A stretch of 64,000 nucleotides of DNA. It comes from an uncultured Acetatifactor sp. (GTDB lineage Bacteria > Bacillota > Clostridia > Lachnospirales > Lachnospiraceae). A program made the position numbers and the translations under genes. Location of the stretch: the NCBI GenBank assembly GCA_910584865.1, contig CAJUCE010000002.1:155082-219081 (forward strand). The letters are read 5' to 3'. Positions 8,426-17,270 of the stretch are shown piece by piece. Below the pieces are notes generated by a model. That model ran no database searches and was not told the DNA's origin. It saw nothing but the letters and a program-made list of their open reading frames with translations. Each line of letters opens with the position of its first letter. Position 1 is the stretch's first letter.

Positions 8426-9543
8426 AAGACAAAAGGAATCTGGAAGGCGCCATGCGGATTCTGGAGGCGCTTTCAGGAGCAGAAGAAGAACTGCTGGAAC
8501 GCTCCGAAGGGACGGCGCCCGGCAAGAAAAGCAAGATTCGCATGTTCTACCCCAGGGCCTGGGCGGCCGTGCTGGTCCTGGCTGTTGCGGGCGCCATGAG
8601 TTGGGGAGGATATCGGTTGACTTTAAAGGTCAATGACAACGCAGGCAGCTCCGGAGGCAATGGTATGGCGGCGGACGTGGAAGAATACGCCGCTGCGCAT
8701 TCCGGTGAGGAAGGGGCGGAGACCGGGGAAGAGACGCCTGTGGGGGCTGTACAGGAAGGAGGAGAGGCGGCAGACGGAGCAGCGGATGCGGGACCGATGC
8801 AGAGTGACCGCAATGGTCAAGGTACGGCCGACACCGCCGTCAACTCAGATGACACGGCCGGCGGCGGAGGTGACGCTTTTGCATCCGGGAAAGGTACGGA
8901 GGCGGAGGGTGCACAAGAATCGCCCAACGAATCGAATTCGAAACTTCAGGCCAAGGAAGAGAGCGGCAAATCGGAGGCAGAAGGCGCACAGCAGGAGGCA
9001 GCGGAAGGAAATCTGGATTCGGACGGCTGCCCCAGGGTGAACATGGAGGAATATACCCTGGAGGAGGCGGAAAGTCAGGAGATTTTGGGGGATTATATTC
9101 CGGGAGAGGTTCCGCAGGGCTATGTATTCGAGAAGGCCGGACGGAATCTGGACAGGGAGGAGGAGAATCTGACAGTTACCTGGAGCAGAGGGATGGACTA
9201 TATCATGTGGACAGTACTGCAGTCAGGAGAAGTACCGGAAACCGTGGATGTGGAAAAAACGGAAAGCTATGATGAGCGCCTGTATGAAATTCCCCACGCG
9301 GAGACTGTGCCGGAGGAATATCGCCAGAGCATGGACAATCCGGTATTTGCCTGGGAAGAGTTTAGCCTGGACACGGTCAGAAGCAGAATGGTACAAAGGG
9401 AGGATAGCGGAGATACGGATACCCCCAGAGGAAACTTCTGTGTCCTCTATCCGGACGGGGTACTGATTCAGTTCAACGGACGGGGTACACCGGAGGAAAT
9501 CTGGGAGATGTTTGCATCCATGAAATCAGCGTCCGATTCTTAA
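8422..9543 (+). CDS. Membrane-anchored partner of the ECF sigma factor, probable anti-sigma
   Basis: 373 residues. Residues 1-45 are cytoplasmic and charged, 46-63 form a single membrane segment, and about 65-195 is a low-complexity acidic spacer rich in Gly, Ala, Glu and Asn. A folded C-terminal domain follows from about 200 (CPRVNMEEYTLEEAESQEIL onward), resembling the DUF4367-type extracellular domain found on such proteins in Clostridia. Translational coupling to the sigma gene supports an anti-sigma or sensor role, but no anti-sigma motif is recognised in the short cytoplasmic part. Confidence 0.7.
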   Translation: MKDKRNLEGAMRILEALSGAEEELLERSEGTAPGKKSKIRMFYPRAWAAVLVLAVAGAMSWGGYRLTLKVNDNAGSSGGNGMAADVEEYAAAHSGEEGAETGEETPVGAVQEGGEAADGAADAGPMQSDRNGQGTADTAVNSDDTAGGGGDAFASGKGTEAEGAQESPNESNSKLQAKEESGKSEAEGAQQEAAEGNLDSDGCPRVNMEEYTLEEAESQEILGDYIPGEVPQGYVFEKAGRNLDREEENLTVTWSRGMDYIMWTVLQSGEVPETVDVEKTESYDERLYEIPHAETVPEEYRQSMDNPVFAWEEFSLDTVRSRMVQREDSGDTDTPRGNFCVLYPDGVLIQFNGRGTPEEIWEMFASMKSASDS

Positions 9544-9558
9544 AAATTTAAGTATCTC

Positions 9559-9587
9559 TTGCGCCCGTTTTTAATGACGGATATAAT
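9559..9587 (+). promoter_or_regulatory. Sigma-A promoter for acyltransferase gene
   Basis: TTGCGC at 9559-9564 and TATAAT at 9582-9587 with a 17-base spacer, 40-50 bases before the acyltransferase start. Confidence 0.75.
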
Positions 9588-9632
9588 AGGAAGAAAGAAA
9601 ACGGCAGTTTTGAAACGGGAATGGAGAGAAGG

Positions 9633-10667
9633 ATGAACGAGCGGGAGACTTTTCTGGATAAATTGAGAGTGACGGCCACCTGTGCGGTGGTAATGCTGCA
9701 TACGATTACCGGTGTGATGGATCATACGGATATGAGCGCTTATCCTATGGAGAAAAAGGTGTTTTTGGCGGCATTGGATTTGATTTGCTGGTGTGTTCCG
9801 GTTTTCCTGATGATTTCCGGATATTTGTTTTTAGATCCGAAGCGGAATCTGAATCTGAAGAAAATGTTGACAAAATACTGCAGAAGAATCCTGCTGGCCC
9901 TGTTCCTGTTCGGGGTTCCCTATGCCTGCCTGGAACAGATTGCCATAGAAGGGCGTTTCGAACTGTCGATGGCGGGAAGCGCTTTTGTGATGGTGGCGCG
10001 GGGAGAGAGCTGGTCGCATATGTGGTATTTATATCTGATTTTGGGCTTGTATCTGCTGACACCTGCGATTCGGGTGCTTATGAGATATCTGCCCCGCCCG
10101 GCCCTGTACGCCGTCCTGGCGGCATTGTTTACAGGCAGCAGTCTCCTGCCCTATTTCGCCAAGCTGACGGGTCGGGAGCTGCCCGTGCTGCCGGATGGGG
10201 GAATTTATCTTTTCTATTACATAAGCGGCGGGCTTTTTTGCAAAAATGCGGCAGGATTTCGGGACGTGGCCGGAAAAAAAGCAGGGAAATACCTGGGGAC
10301 AGCCGCGCTGCTTCTGGCCGCAGCCATGATCTGCAGCAGGCTGTCGGGCAAATACACTCTGCAGATGGCCTATAATTATCCTTTTACCACTGTGCTTTCG
10401 TTCCTGTTGTTCGGATGTGGATGCGCAGGGCAGGAGAGTGCCGGACAGGCGGCGCTGTTCTGGAGACGGACAGGGGAACTGTCCTTTGCCGTTTACCTGG
10501 TCCATCCGGTATTTTTGAATGTGGCCTATAAATTTCTGCATGTGACGCCGCTGTCTTTTCCGCTGGGCGTCTCCCTGCCGCTTTTCTTTTTGACTACAAT
10601 ACTTTTGTCGGGCGCTGTCGCCTGGGGACTTAGGAAAATTCCTCTGCTGAGGACTTATGTTTTGTAA
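9633..10667 (+). CDS. Acyltransferase 3 family membrane protein
   Basis: 344 residues with about ten hydrophobic segments. The N-terminus RETFLDKLRVTATCAVVMLH with its early His is typical of the acyltransferase 3 family (OafA/WecH-like), which acetylates or otherwise acylates cell-surface sugars. A late HPVFLNVAYKF segment also fits. ATG 9633 is preferred because GGAGAG precedes it; ATG 9621 is possible. It stands alone with its own promoter and no glycan genes nearby, so the substrate is unknown. Confidence 0.85.
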   Translation: MNERETFLDKLRVTATCAVVMLHTITGVMDHTDMSAYPMEKKVFLAALDLICWCVPVFLMISGYLFLDPKRNLNLKKMLTKYCRRILLALFLFGVPYACLEQIAIEGRFELSMAGSAFVMVARGESWSHMWYLYLILGLYLLTPAIRVLMRYLPRPALYAVLAALFTGSSLLPYFAKLTGRELPVLPDGGIYLFYYISGGLFCKNAAGFRDVAGKKAGKYLGTAALLLAAAMICSRLSGKYTLQMAYNYPFTTVLSFLLFGCGCAGQESAGQAALFWRRTGELSFAVYLVHPVFLNVAYKFLHVTPLSFPLGVSLPLFFLTTILLSGAVAWGLRKIPLLRTYVL

Positions 10668-10690
10668 TGATAAAGGGGAGAGGCAGCATT

Positions 10691-11626
10691 TTACCGCTGC
10701 CAGCGCCCCGATGCCCCGCAGGGGAGGATGAGGCCGCTTTGTGCTACGGGAAGGCCGATTTCATCCGCCTCCACATGGCCGCCCAGCTTTTTTGCCAAAG
10801 CCTGGTTCATCATGTAGGATAGTACGGCGGGCTGCAAGCCCGTGGTATAAGAATTGACGAGAAAAAACAAAGCCTCTTTTGACAACAGTTCTGCGGTCGT
10901 CTCGATAAAAGGCCAAATATTTTCTTCGATTTTCCAGATCTCCCCCTTCGGGCCTCTGCCGTAGGAGGGCGGGTCCATAATAATCCCGTCGTACCGGTTC
11001 CCGCGCCGCAGTTCCCGCTCTACGAATTTTACGCAATCGTCCACCAACCAGCGGACGGGCGCTTCACCCAGCCCGGATGCGGCCGCATTTTCTTTCGCCC
11101 ATCCAACCATGCCCTTGGAAGCGTCCACATGCACCACGCTGGCTCCTGCGGCCGCGGCCGCCAGCGTAGCGCCTCCCGTATAGGCGAATAGATTGAGTAC
11201 CTTGACCGGCCTGGTTTTCGCCTCCCGGCTTATGTGATGGGAAAACCACTCCCAATTCACGGCCTGTTCAGGAAAAAGTCCCGTATGCTTGAAGCTGAAG
11301 GGCTTGAGCCGGAAGGTGAGAGCGCGCCCGTCTGTACTGCGCTTTCCGTCCGCGCTTTCCCGGCCGCCCGTACAGGATGCTGCCCCTTTTAATAAGTAAG
11401 AAATGCTCCATTCATCCGGCAGACGGAAAAATTCCCATTCGCCGCCGCCTTTTGCGCTGCGGTGGTAGTGGCCGTTTTTGCGTTTCCAGCCCTCATGGCT
11501 GCGGGGGGTATTCCAGATGACCTGCGGGTCCGGACGCACCAGGATATAATCCCCCCATTGTTCCAGCTTCTCGCCGCCGGAAGCGTCCAGCACCTGATAT
11601 TCTTTCCAGTAATCTGCAGTCCACAT
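10691..11626 (-). CDS. Class I SAM-dependent methyltransferase, RlmI/RlmK-like
   Basis: 311 residues on the minus strand. The methyltransferase core shows VLNLFAYTGGATLAAAAAGA (SAM-binding motif I), VVHVDASKG, and motif IV DGIIMDPPSYGRGPKGE, whose PP pair is typical of rRNA cytosine or base methyltransferases. The N-terminal third is a small beta-rich domain like that of the YccW/RlmI group. The start at 11626 is chosen for the GGGAGAG site eight bases before it; an upstream extension to 11746 would enter the next gene's end. Target not determined. Confidence 0.85.
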   Translation of the reverse strand: MWTADYWKEYQVLDASGGEKLEQWGDYILVRPDPQVIWNTPRSHEGWKRKNGHYHRSAKGGGEWEFFRLPDEWSISYLLKGAASCTGGRESADGKRSTDGRALTFRLKPFSFKHTGLFPEQAVNWEWFSHHISREAKTRPVKVLNLFAYTGGATLAAAAAGASVVHVDASKGMVGWAKENAAASGLGEAPVRWLVDDCVKFVERELRRGNRYDGIIMDPPSYGRGPKGEIWKIEENIWPFIETTAELLSKEALFFLVNSYTTGLQPAVLSYMMNQALAKKLGGHVEADEIGLPVAQSGLILPCGASGRWQR

Positions 11627-11645
11627 ATGATCTCTCCCGCCTACA

Positions 11646-12200
11646 TTATAATGCCAGGGAACTCTTGTACAGGAATACGATGTACAGAATTCCGGCGATA
11701 ATGGTGACAACCGGGATGATGATGCCGGCCGGAACCGCCAGGACATTCAGGAGAGGGATGTGGGCGAGGAAGGACATGACAATCTCCACGGCGTAGCATA
11801 CGAGATTAATCTTCCAGACCAGTTCTCCTTTGGAGGCGATGTCGTCATGGGAACGTGTGCGGAGTACGTCGGCAACCGAGGAGCAGACGAAATACAGGGC
11901 GAGGAAGCCTGCCACGGAGCTCGCGGCCGAAATAAGCGTCCCCAGGATGCCGCTGCCCAAAATACCTGACAGGATGTTCAGGATAAGCTCCGCAGCCGTG
12001 AGCTGGAAAGCGGTTTTGCAGCCTGCGATGTCCTTTCCCGCTTCATTGAGACCCACCAGGCTTAAGATCAGGAAACCGAGAATCGCGAGCAGTGCGATGA
12101 GGTTCACTATCGGAATCAATAGCAGGACACTGGATACCACAGTGCCGATCTGGGCGATGAACAGTTTATTCAGGCCGGAGCCTGCATTGTTATACTGCAT
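11646..12200 (-). CDS. Small multi-pass membrane protein, function unknown
   Basis: 184 residues, mostly hydrophobic: about five membrane segments (around residues 18-45, 60-85, 92-112, 128-150, 158-178). AGGAGG six bases before the ATG at 12200 fixes the start; the longer frame to 12383 crosses the promoter region of the ribosomal operon. It is co-directional with the methyltransferase, 19 nt upstream of it, and divergent from rpsJ. No named family is recognised. Confidence 0.75.
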   Translation of the reverse strand: MQYNNAGSGLNKLFIAQIGTVVSSVLLLIPIVNLIALLAILGFLILSLVGLNEAGKDIAGCKTAFQLTAAELILNILSGILGSGILGTLISAASSVAGFLALYFVCSSVADVLRTRSHDDIASKGELVWKINLVCYAVEIVMSFLAHIPLLNVLAVPAGIIIPVVTIIAGILYIVFLYKSSLAL

Positions 12201-12337
12201 ATGAAACCTCCTTCTTCTATATAAAAATTTTAGGATGGTCTTATGATAAAACACATTTGCGGTAAAGTCAATCATTGAAGTGTTACATGCGGAATAAAGA
12301 TTGTATTGAAAAAAATACAAAAAAATGAAAAAATATC

Positions 12338-12366
12338 TTGCAAAGTCAGGAATTCCCATGTATACT
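12338..12366 (+). promoter_or_regulatory. Promoter of the S10 ribosomal operon
   Basis: TTGCAA at 12338-12343 and TATACT at 12361-12366, spacer 17. An A/T-rich block at 12300-12337 upstream could act as an UP element. It drives the long cluster that starts with rpsJ, about 280 nt downstream. Confidence 0.85.
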
Positions 12367-12653
12367 AGGTATTGCTGTGGCATGATAGCTGTGAAGCGTG
12401 AGGTTGCTGATTTTCAGTGATGAAGATCAGGTTTTCCGTGGAGCGAATGTCAAGTTACAAAACTGACGACAAGTCACTGTACCAGATTATGGCTGCGAAG
12501 GCAGCACAAACGATGTGTCGGGTCCCGGAATCAAGACAAGTTGCGTGAGAATCCAGGACACACACGGGAGAGTGTACAGTCACCGCTTGTCGTACTAAGA
12601 TGAATTCAGTACGTTCATCTTCTTAAAAGTGCGAAAAGGAGGCGACTTTTTTT
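12367..12653 (+). promoter_or_regulatory. Long structured 5' leader of rpsJ
   Basis: About 280 untranslated bases between promoter and rpsJ. Visible hairpins include GCTGC/GCAGC near 12491 and AAGATGA/TCATCTT near 12597-12622. S10 leaders in several bacteria bind L4 for autogenous control; whether this one does is inference. The rpsJ ribosome site AAAAGGAGGCG closes the leader. Confidence 0.55.
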
Positions 12654-12971
12654 ATGGCAAGTCAAGTAATGAGAATCACACTGAAGGCATATGAGCACCA
12701 GCTGGTGGATGCATCCGCCAGGAAGATTATCGAGACCGTGAAGAAGACGGGATCTGAGGTCAGCGGACCGGTGCCCCTTCCTACTAAGAAGGAAATTGTG
12801 ACCATCTTAAGGGCGGTACACAAGTATAAAGATTCCAGAGAGCAATTCGAGCAGAGAACCCACAAGAGGCTCATCGATATTATCGCACCCACCCAGAAGA
12901 CGGTGGATGCCCTGCAGAGACTGGAAATGCCTGCCGGTGTATACATTGATATCAAAATGAGAACCAAATAA
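12654..12971 (+). CDS. rpsJ: 30S ribosomal protein S10 (NusE)
   Basis: 105 residues, slightly longer than the usual 102. Located in the 30S head; as NusE it also bridges ribosome and NusG during transcription. Family signatures are visible: MRITLKAYEHQLVDASARKI, GPVPLPTKKEIVTILRAVHK and the C-terminal PAGVYIDIKM. First gene of the S10-spc-alpha block and preceded by a strong AAAAGGAGG site. Confidence 0.98.
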   Translation: MASQVMRITLKAYEHQLVDASARKIIETVKKTGSEVSGPVPLPTKKEIVTILRAVHKYKDSREQFEQRTHKRLIDIIAPTQKTVDALQRLEMPAGVYIDIKMRTK

Positions 12972-12984
12972 AACAATATAGCCT

Positions 12985-13112
12985 CTACTTAGACGTAAGA
13001 ACACACCCCGGGTACGGGGAGGGGCGTCAGAGACGTTCCCCGGCGCGTAAAGCGCAGCGGTTATAAAAGAATGTAAATAAACATTCTTGAATGTGAACTT
13101 ATACATTCTTTT
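12985..13112 (+). other. Hairpin-rich gap between rpsJ and rplC with alternative pairing
   Basis: AAAAGAATGT at 13065-13074 can pair with ACATTCTT at 13081-13088 or, better, with ACATTCTTTT at 13103-13112. Upstream lie GGGGCGTC/GACGTTCCCC (near 13020-13042) and GCGC/GCGC stems. The second stem runs into TTTT, so attenuation between rpsJ and rplC is possible. Confidence 0.5.
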
Positions 13113-13174
13113 CGCAACGGTAACCGTGTGGTCCGCTATGTAGACGAAGCCTGAAAGGCAGAAAGAGAGGAAAA

Positions 13175-13852
13175 ATGAAGAAAGCAATTTTGGCGACAAA
13201 GGTCGGAATGACTCAAATCTTCAGCGAAGACGGCACACTGATCCCTGTAACCGTCCTGAATGCAGGACCCTGTGTGGTGACACAGATCAAGACAAAGGAA
13301 AATGACGGATACAGCGCAGTGCAGGTTGGTTTTGTTGACAAGAAAGAGAGAATCATCAACAAGGACGCAGGCGGAAAGAGGGAATTTATCCACAGACACG
13401 GCGCAAATAAGGCCGAGATGGGCCATTTCAAGAAAGCCGGCGTCACCGCTAAGAGATATGTGAGAGAGTTCAAATTCGACAATGCCGAAGAATATACTTT
13501 GGGTGCGGAAATCAAGGCAGATATTTTTGCCCAGGGCGATAAGGTGGACGCATCCGCTATCTCCAAGGGAAAAGGTTTCCAGGGCGCTATCAAGAGACTG
13601 GGCCAGCACAGAGGACCTATGAAGCATGGTTCCAAATTCCATCGCCATCAGGGTTCCAACGGCGCCTGCTCTTCACCCAGCCGTGTATTTAAGGGAAAAG
13701 GAATGCCCGGCCATATGGGATGTGTGAAGGTTACGGTACAGAATCTTGAGATCGTGAGAGTGGACGCGGAGAAGAATCTGCTGCTGGTGAAGGGTTCTGT
13801 GCCCGGACCGAAGAAGTCGCTGATCACCATCAAGGAAACCGTTAAGGGATAA
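13175..13852 (+). CDS. rplC: 50S ribosomal protein L3
   Basis: 225 residues (about 209 in E. coli). Its extended loop reaches the peptidyl-transferase centre. Signatures: KKAILATKVGMTQIF at the start, and GFQGAIKRLGQHRGPMKHGS with the Gln that PrmB methylates in many bacteria. It is separated from rpsJ by about 200 nt of structured sequence, unusually wide for this operon, and followed 33 nt later by rplD. Confidence 0.98.
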   Translation: MKKAILATKVGMTQIFSEDGTLIPVTVLNAGPCVVTQIKTKENDGYSAVQVGFVDKKERIINKDAGGKREFIHRHGANKAEMGHFKKAGVTAKRYVREFKFDNAEEYTLGAEIKADIFAQGDKVDASAISKGKGFQGAIKRLGQHRGPMKHGSKFHRHQGSNGACSSPSRVFKGKGMPGHMGCVKVTVQNLEIVRVDAEKNLLLVKGSVPGPKKSLITIKETVKG

Positions 13853-13885
13853 CGCAAATTTCGTGCGAAAGGAGGGCCAACAGAT

Positions 13886-14506
13886 ATGGCAAGCGTAGCT
13901 GTTTATAATATGGAAGGCAAGGAAGTTGGTACGATCGAATTAAACGATGCGGTATTCGGTGTAGACATTAACGAGCATCTGGTACACATGGCGGTTGTAC
14001 AGCATCTTGCAAATAAACGTCAGGGAACCCAGAAGGCAAAGACCCGCGGGGAGGTATCCGGGGGCGGAAGAAAGCCCTGGAAGCAGAAAGGAACCGGTCA
14101 CGCAAGACAGGGATCCACAAGAGCTCCTCAGTGGACAGGCGGCGGTATGGTGTTCGCACCCGTTCCCAGAGATTATTCTTTCAAGATGAACAAGAAGGAA
14201 AAGAGAGCGGCGTTAAAGTCTGCTTTGACCAGCAAGGTACAGGACAGCAGGCTGGTGGTGGTAGATGAGCTTAAGTTCGACGAAGTGAAGACAAAGAACT
14301 TCGTGGCAGTGATGAAGAATCTGAATGTGGAGAAGGGATTGGTTGTCATTGACGGAAACGATGCCAATGTAGTATTGTCCGCAAGGAACCTTCCCGATGT
14401 AAATACCACACAGGCAGATAAGATTAACGTATATGATATCATGAAGGCGAAGACGCTGGTCCTGACAAAGGATGCAGTTGCGAAGATCGAGGAGGTGTAC
14501 GCGTAA
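13886..14506 (+). CDS. rplD: 50S ribosomal protein L4
   Basis: 206 residues. The Gly/Lys/Arg-rich loop GGGRKPWKQKGTGHARQG reaches the peptide exit tunnel, where it influences macrolide sensitivity. In E. coli L4 is also the repressor of the S10 operon. The stop codon shares its last base with the rplW start, so the two are probably translationally coupled. Confidence 0.98.
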   Translation: MASVAVYNMEGKEVGTIELNDAVFGVDINEHLVHMAVVQHLANKRQGTQKAKTRGEVSGGGRKPWKQKGTGHARQGSTRAPQWTGGGMVFAPVPRDYSFKMNKKEKRAALKSALTSKVQDSRLVVVDELKFDEVKTKNFVAVMKNLNVEKGLVVIDGNDANVVLSARNLPDVNTTQADKINVYDIMKAKTLVLTKDAVAKIEEVYA

Positions 14507-14805
14507 TGGCAGATATTAAATACTATGACGTAATCCTCAAACCGGTGATTACCGAGAAGAGTATGAATGGCATGGCGGATAAGGAATATACTTTTCTGGT
14601 TCATCCCGAGGCCAACAAGTCTCAGATTAAGGAAGCTGTGGAGAAGATGTTTGAAGGCACAAAGGTTATGCGTGTCAATACCATGAATTGCCAGGGCAAG
14701 GAGAAGAGACGCGGCATGGTGGTAGGCAAGACGGCCAAGACCAAGAAAGCTATCGTCAAGCTGACAGCTGACAGCAAGGAAATTGAGATTTTCTCCGGAC
14801 TGTAG
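14506..14805 (+). CDS. rplW: 50S ribosomal protein L23
   Basis: 99 residues. Lies at the tunnel exit and is the dock for trigger factor and signal recognition particle. Family signatures are YYDVILKPVITEKSM and KVMRVNTMNCQGKEKRRG. It overlaps the rplD stop by one base; its own stop is the first part of the 60-nt hairpin before rplB. Confidence 0.98.
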   Translation: MADIKYYDVILKPVITEKSMNGMADKEYTFLVHPEANKSQIKEAVEKMFEGTKVMRVNTMNCQGKEKRRGMVVGKTAKTKKAIVKLTADSKEIEIFSGL

Positions 14806-14864
14806 GACAAAAAGTTGTTCTAAGGCGTCAGAGGACGCCGCCTAAGAACAACGATGTTTTGTCC
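14805..14864 (+). other. Family B hairpin between rplW and rplB
   Basis: Nested stem: GGACAAAA (14805-14812) with TTTTGTCC (14857-14864), then GTTGTTCTAAGG with CCTAAGAACAAC, then GGCG with CGCC around TCAGAGGA. One A-A mismatch sits inside the second stem. The core CTAAGGCG...ACGCCGCCTAAG recurs at 27262-27324 with different outer arms. No T-run follows, so it is not a plain terminator; it may be a processing or regulatory site. Confidence 0.7.
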
Positions 14865-14942
14865 GTGTGGAGTAAGGTCAGATTTAGGTATGCGGCAGAT
14901 GGCAGCCGCGCAAAAAATCATTGAAGAAAAGGAGACAAAACA

Positions 14943-15785
14943 ATGGGAATTAAGACATATCGTCCCTATACACCTTCCAGAAGGCATATGACAGGTTCCG
15001 ACTTCTCCGAGATTACCAAAAACGAACCGGAGAAGAGCCTGTGTATTTCCCTGAAGAAGAATGCGGGCCGCAACAATCAGGGAAAAATTACTGTGAGACA
15101 TCGCGGAGGCGGTTCCCGCAGGAAGTACAGAGTCATCGATTTCAAGAGAAATAAGGACGGCATTCCGGCAACCGTTATCGGTATTGAATACGATCCCAAC
15201 CGATCGGCCAATATCGCACTGATCTGCTATGAGGACGGAGAGAAGGCATATATTCTTGCCCCTCAGGGCCTGACAGACGGAATGAAGATCATGAACGGAC
15301 CTCACGCAGAGGTGAGAAACGGAAACTGCCTGCCTTTATCAGAGATCCCTATCGGTACACAGCTGCACAATATCGAGATGTATCCCGGCAAGGGCGGCCA
15401 GCTGGTTCGTTCCGCAGGCAACAGCGCTCAGCTGATGGCTAAGGAAGGAAAGTATGCTACGCTTCGTCTTCCCTCCGGCGAAATGAGAATGGTTCCGCTT
15501 GTGTGCCGCGCCACAGTCGGTATCGTGGGCAACGGTGATCACAACCTTATCAATGTGGGTAAGGCAGGACGCAAGCGCCATATGGGCATCCGTCCCACTG
15601 TACGTGGATCTGTCATGAATCCCAATGACCATCCTCACGGAGGCGGTGAAGGCAAAACCGGTATCGGACGTCCCGGTCCCAGCACCCCTTGGGGCAAGCC
15701 TGCGCTTGGTTACAAGACACGCAAGCCCAAGAAAGCTTCCAACAAGATGATTGTAAGAAGACGCGACGGCAGGGCAATCAAGTAA
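14943..15785 (+). CDS. rplB: 50S ribosomal protein L2
   Basis: 280 residues, usual length. Central to subunit joining and peptidyl transfer. The conserved C-terminal region HPHGGGEGKTGIGRPG, with the functionally important His, is intact. The N-terminal GIKTYRPYTPSRRHMTGSDF is the family start. AAGGAG lies upstream of the ATG; the gap from rplW is 137 nt and holds the family B hairpin. Confidence 0.98.
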   Translation: MGIKTYRPYTPSRRHMTGSDFSEITKNEPEKSLCISLKKNAGRNNQGKITVRHRGGGSRRKYRVIDFKRNKDGIPATVIGIEYDPNRSANIALICYEDGEKAYILAPQGLTDGMKIMNGPHAEVRNGNCLPLSEIPIGTQLHNIEMYPGKGGQLVRSAGNSAQLMAKEGKYATLRLPSGEMRMVPLVCRATVGIVGNGDHNLINVGKAGRKRHMGIRPTVRGSVMNPNDHPHGGGEGKTGIGRPGPSTPWGKPALGYKTRKPKKASNKMIVRRRDGRAIK

Positions 15786-15804
15786 TAATTGAGGAGGAAA
15801 GACA

Positions 15805-16086
15805 ATGGCTAGATCACTTAAAAAAGGACCTTTCGCAGATGAAAGCCTGTTAAAGAAAATAGATGCTTTAAATGCTTCAGGACAGAAACAGGTTATCAAG
15901 ACCTGGTCCCGTCGTTCTACAATTTTCCCTTCTTTTGTGGGACACACGATTGCAGTTCATGACGGAAGAAAGCATGTGCCGGTATATGTTACCGAGGATA
16001 TGGTTGGCCACAAGCTGGGTGAGTTTGTTGCGACCAGGACATACCGCGGTCACGGCAAGGACGAGAAGAAGTCGAAAGTCAGGTAA
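15805..16086 (+). CDS. rpsS: 30S ribosomal protein S19
   Basis: 93 residues. Sits in the 30S head near the A site with S13. Signatures: ARSLKKGPFADESLLKK, TWSRRSTIFPSFVGHTIAVH and DMVGHKLGEF. Strong GAGGAGG site; 19 nt after rplB. Confidence 0.98.
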   Translation: MARSLKKGPFADESLLKKIDALNASGQKQVIKTWSRRSTIFPSFVGHTIAVHDGRKHVPVYVTEDMVGHKLGEFVATRTYRGHGKDEKKSKVR

Positions 16087-16200
16087 CGGCGCTCCGGGTT
16101 TTCCCCGGGCTGCTGGCCGCAGAGGCTGGACAGACGCCGGATGAGGGCGGAGACGGAGAAAACCGATAGTCGGGTAGTAGGATAAGGAGGGTAAAAATCT

Positions 16201-16590
16201 ATGGCTAAAGGGCATAGAAGTCAAATTAAGAGAGAAAGAAATGCGCAGAAGGATACAAGACCTTCGGCAAAGTTATCTTATGCAAGAGTATCTGTGCAGA
16301 AGGCATGCTTTGTGCTGGACGCCATCAGAGGCAAAGATGTGGATACGGCGCTTGGTATCCTGGAATACAATCCCAGATATGCTTCCGGTCTGGTCAAGAA
16401 GCTGCTTGAATCAGCGATTGCCAATGCTGAGAACAACAACGGAATGAACAGAGAGAACCTTTATGTTGCGGAATGCTACGCAAATAAGGGACCTACAATG
16501 AAGCGTATTCAACCCAGAGCACAGGGCAGGGCTTACAGGATTGAGAAGAGAACAAGTCATATCACTGTTGTGCTGGACGAGAAGGAGTAG
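16201..16590 (+). CDS. rplV: 50S ribosomal protein L22
   Basis: 129 residues. Lines the exit tunnel; the long hairpin near the end (MKRIQPRAQGRAYRIEKRTS) is the segment where macrolide-resistance changes arise in other species. A GC-rich gap of 114 nt separates it from rpsS, with short stems but no clear terminator. AAGGAGG precedes the start. Confidence 0.98.
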   Translation: MAKGHRSQIKRERNAQKDTRPSAKLSYARVSVQKACFVLDAIRGKDVDTALGILEYNPRYASGLVKKLLESAIANAENNNGMNRENLYVAECYANKGPTMKRIQPRAQGRAYRIEKRTSHITVVLDEKE

Positions 16591-16610
16591 GGAAAGGAGC
16601 GGACGAATAA

Positions 16611-17270
16611 ATGGGACAGAAAGTTAATCCTCATGGCTTAAGAGTCGGAGTTATTAAAGAGTGGGATTCCAGATGGTACGCTGAAAGTGATTTCGCGGAT
16701 TATCTTGTGGAAGACCATAAGATCAGACAGTACCTGAAGAAGAAGTTGTACAGTGCAGGTGTCTCCAGGATCGAGATCGAGAGAGCATCTGACAGAATCA
16801 GAGTGATCATTCATACGGCAAAACCCGGCGTTATCATCGGCAAGGGCGGCGCTGAGATCGAAGTTACCAAGACGGAGCTTTCCAAGCTGACTGACAAGAA
16901 GGTACTGATCGACATCAAGGAGATCAAGAGACCCGACAAGGATGCGCAGCTGGTAGCTGAGAATATTGCGCAGCAGCTGGAGAACCGTGTTTCCTTCAGA
17001 CGTGCGATGAAGTCCTGCATGGGCAGAACCATGAAGTCCGGCGCTCTGGGAATCAAGACATCCTGTTCGGGCCGTCTGGGCGGAGCCGATATGGCGCGTA
17101 CCGAGTTCTACAGCGAGGGGACCATTCCTCTTCAGACTCTGAGAGCCGATATTGATTACGGTTTTGCAGAGGCCGATACCACTTATGGTAAGGTAGGCGT
17201 TAAAGTGTGGATTTATAAAGGCGAGGTACTTCCTACAAAGGGAAACCAGGCGGAAGGGAGTGATAAATAA
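16611..17270 (+). CDS. rpsC: 30S ribosomal protein S3
   Basis: 219 residues. Part of the mRNA entry channel and its helicase activity. The type II KH domain shows VIIGKGGAEIE; the start GQKVNPHGLRVGVIKEWDSR is the family signature. The stop overlaps the rplP start by one base (TAATG). Confidence 0.98.
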   Translation: MGQKVNPHGLRVGVIKEWDSRWYAESDFADYLVEDHKIRQYLKKKLYSAGVSRIEIERASDRIRVIIHTAKPGVIIGKGGAEIEVTKTELSKLTDKKVLIDIKEIKRPDKDAQLVAENIAQQLENRVSFRRAMKSCMGRTMKSGALGIKTSCSGRLGGADMARTEFYSEGTIPLQTLRADIDYGFAEADTTYGKVGVKVWIYKGEVLPTKGNQAEGSDK

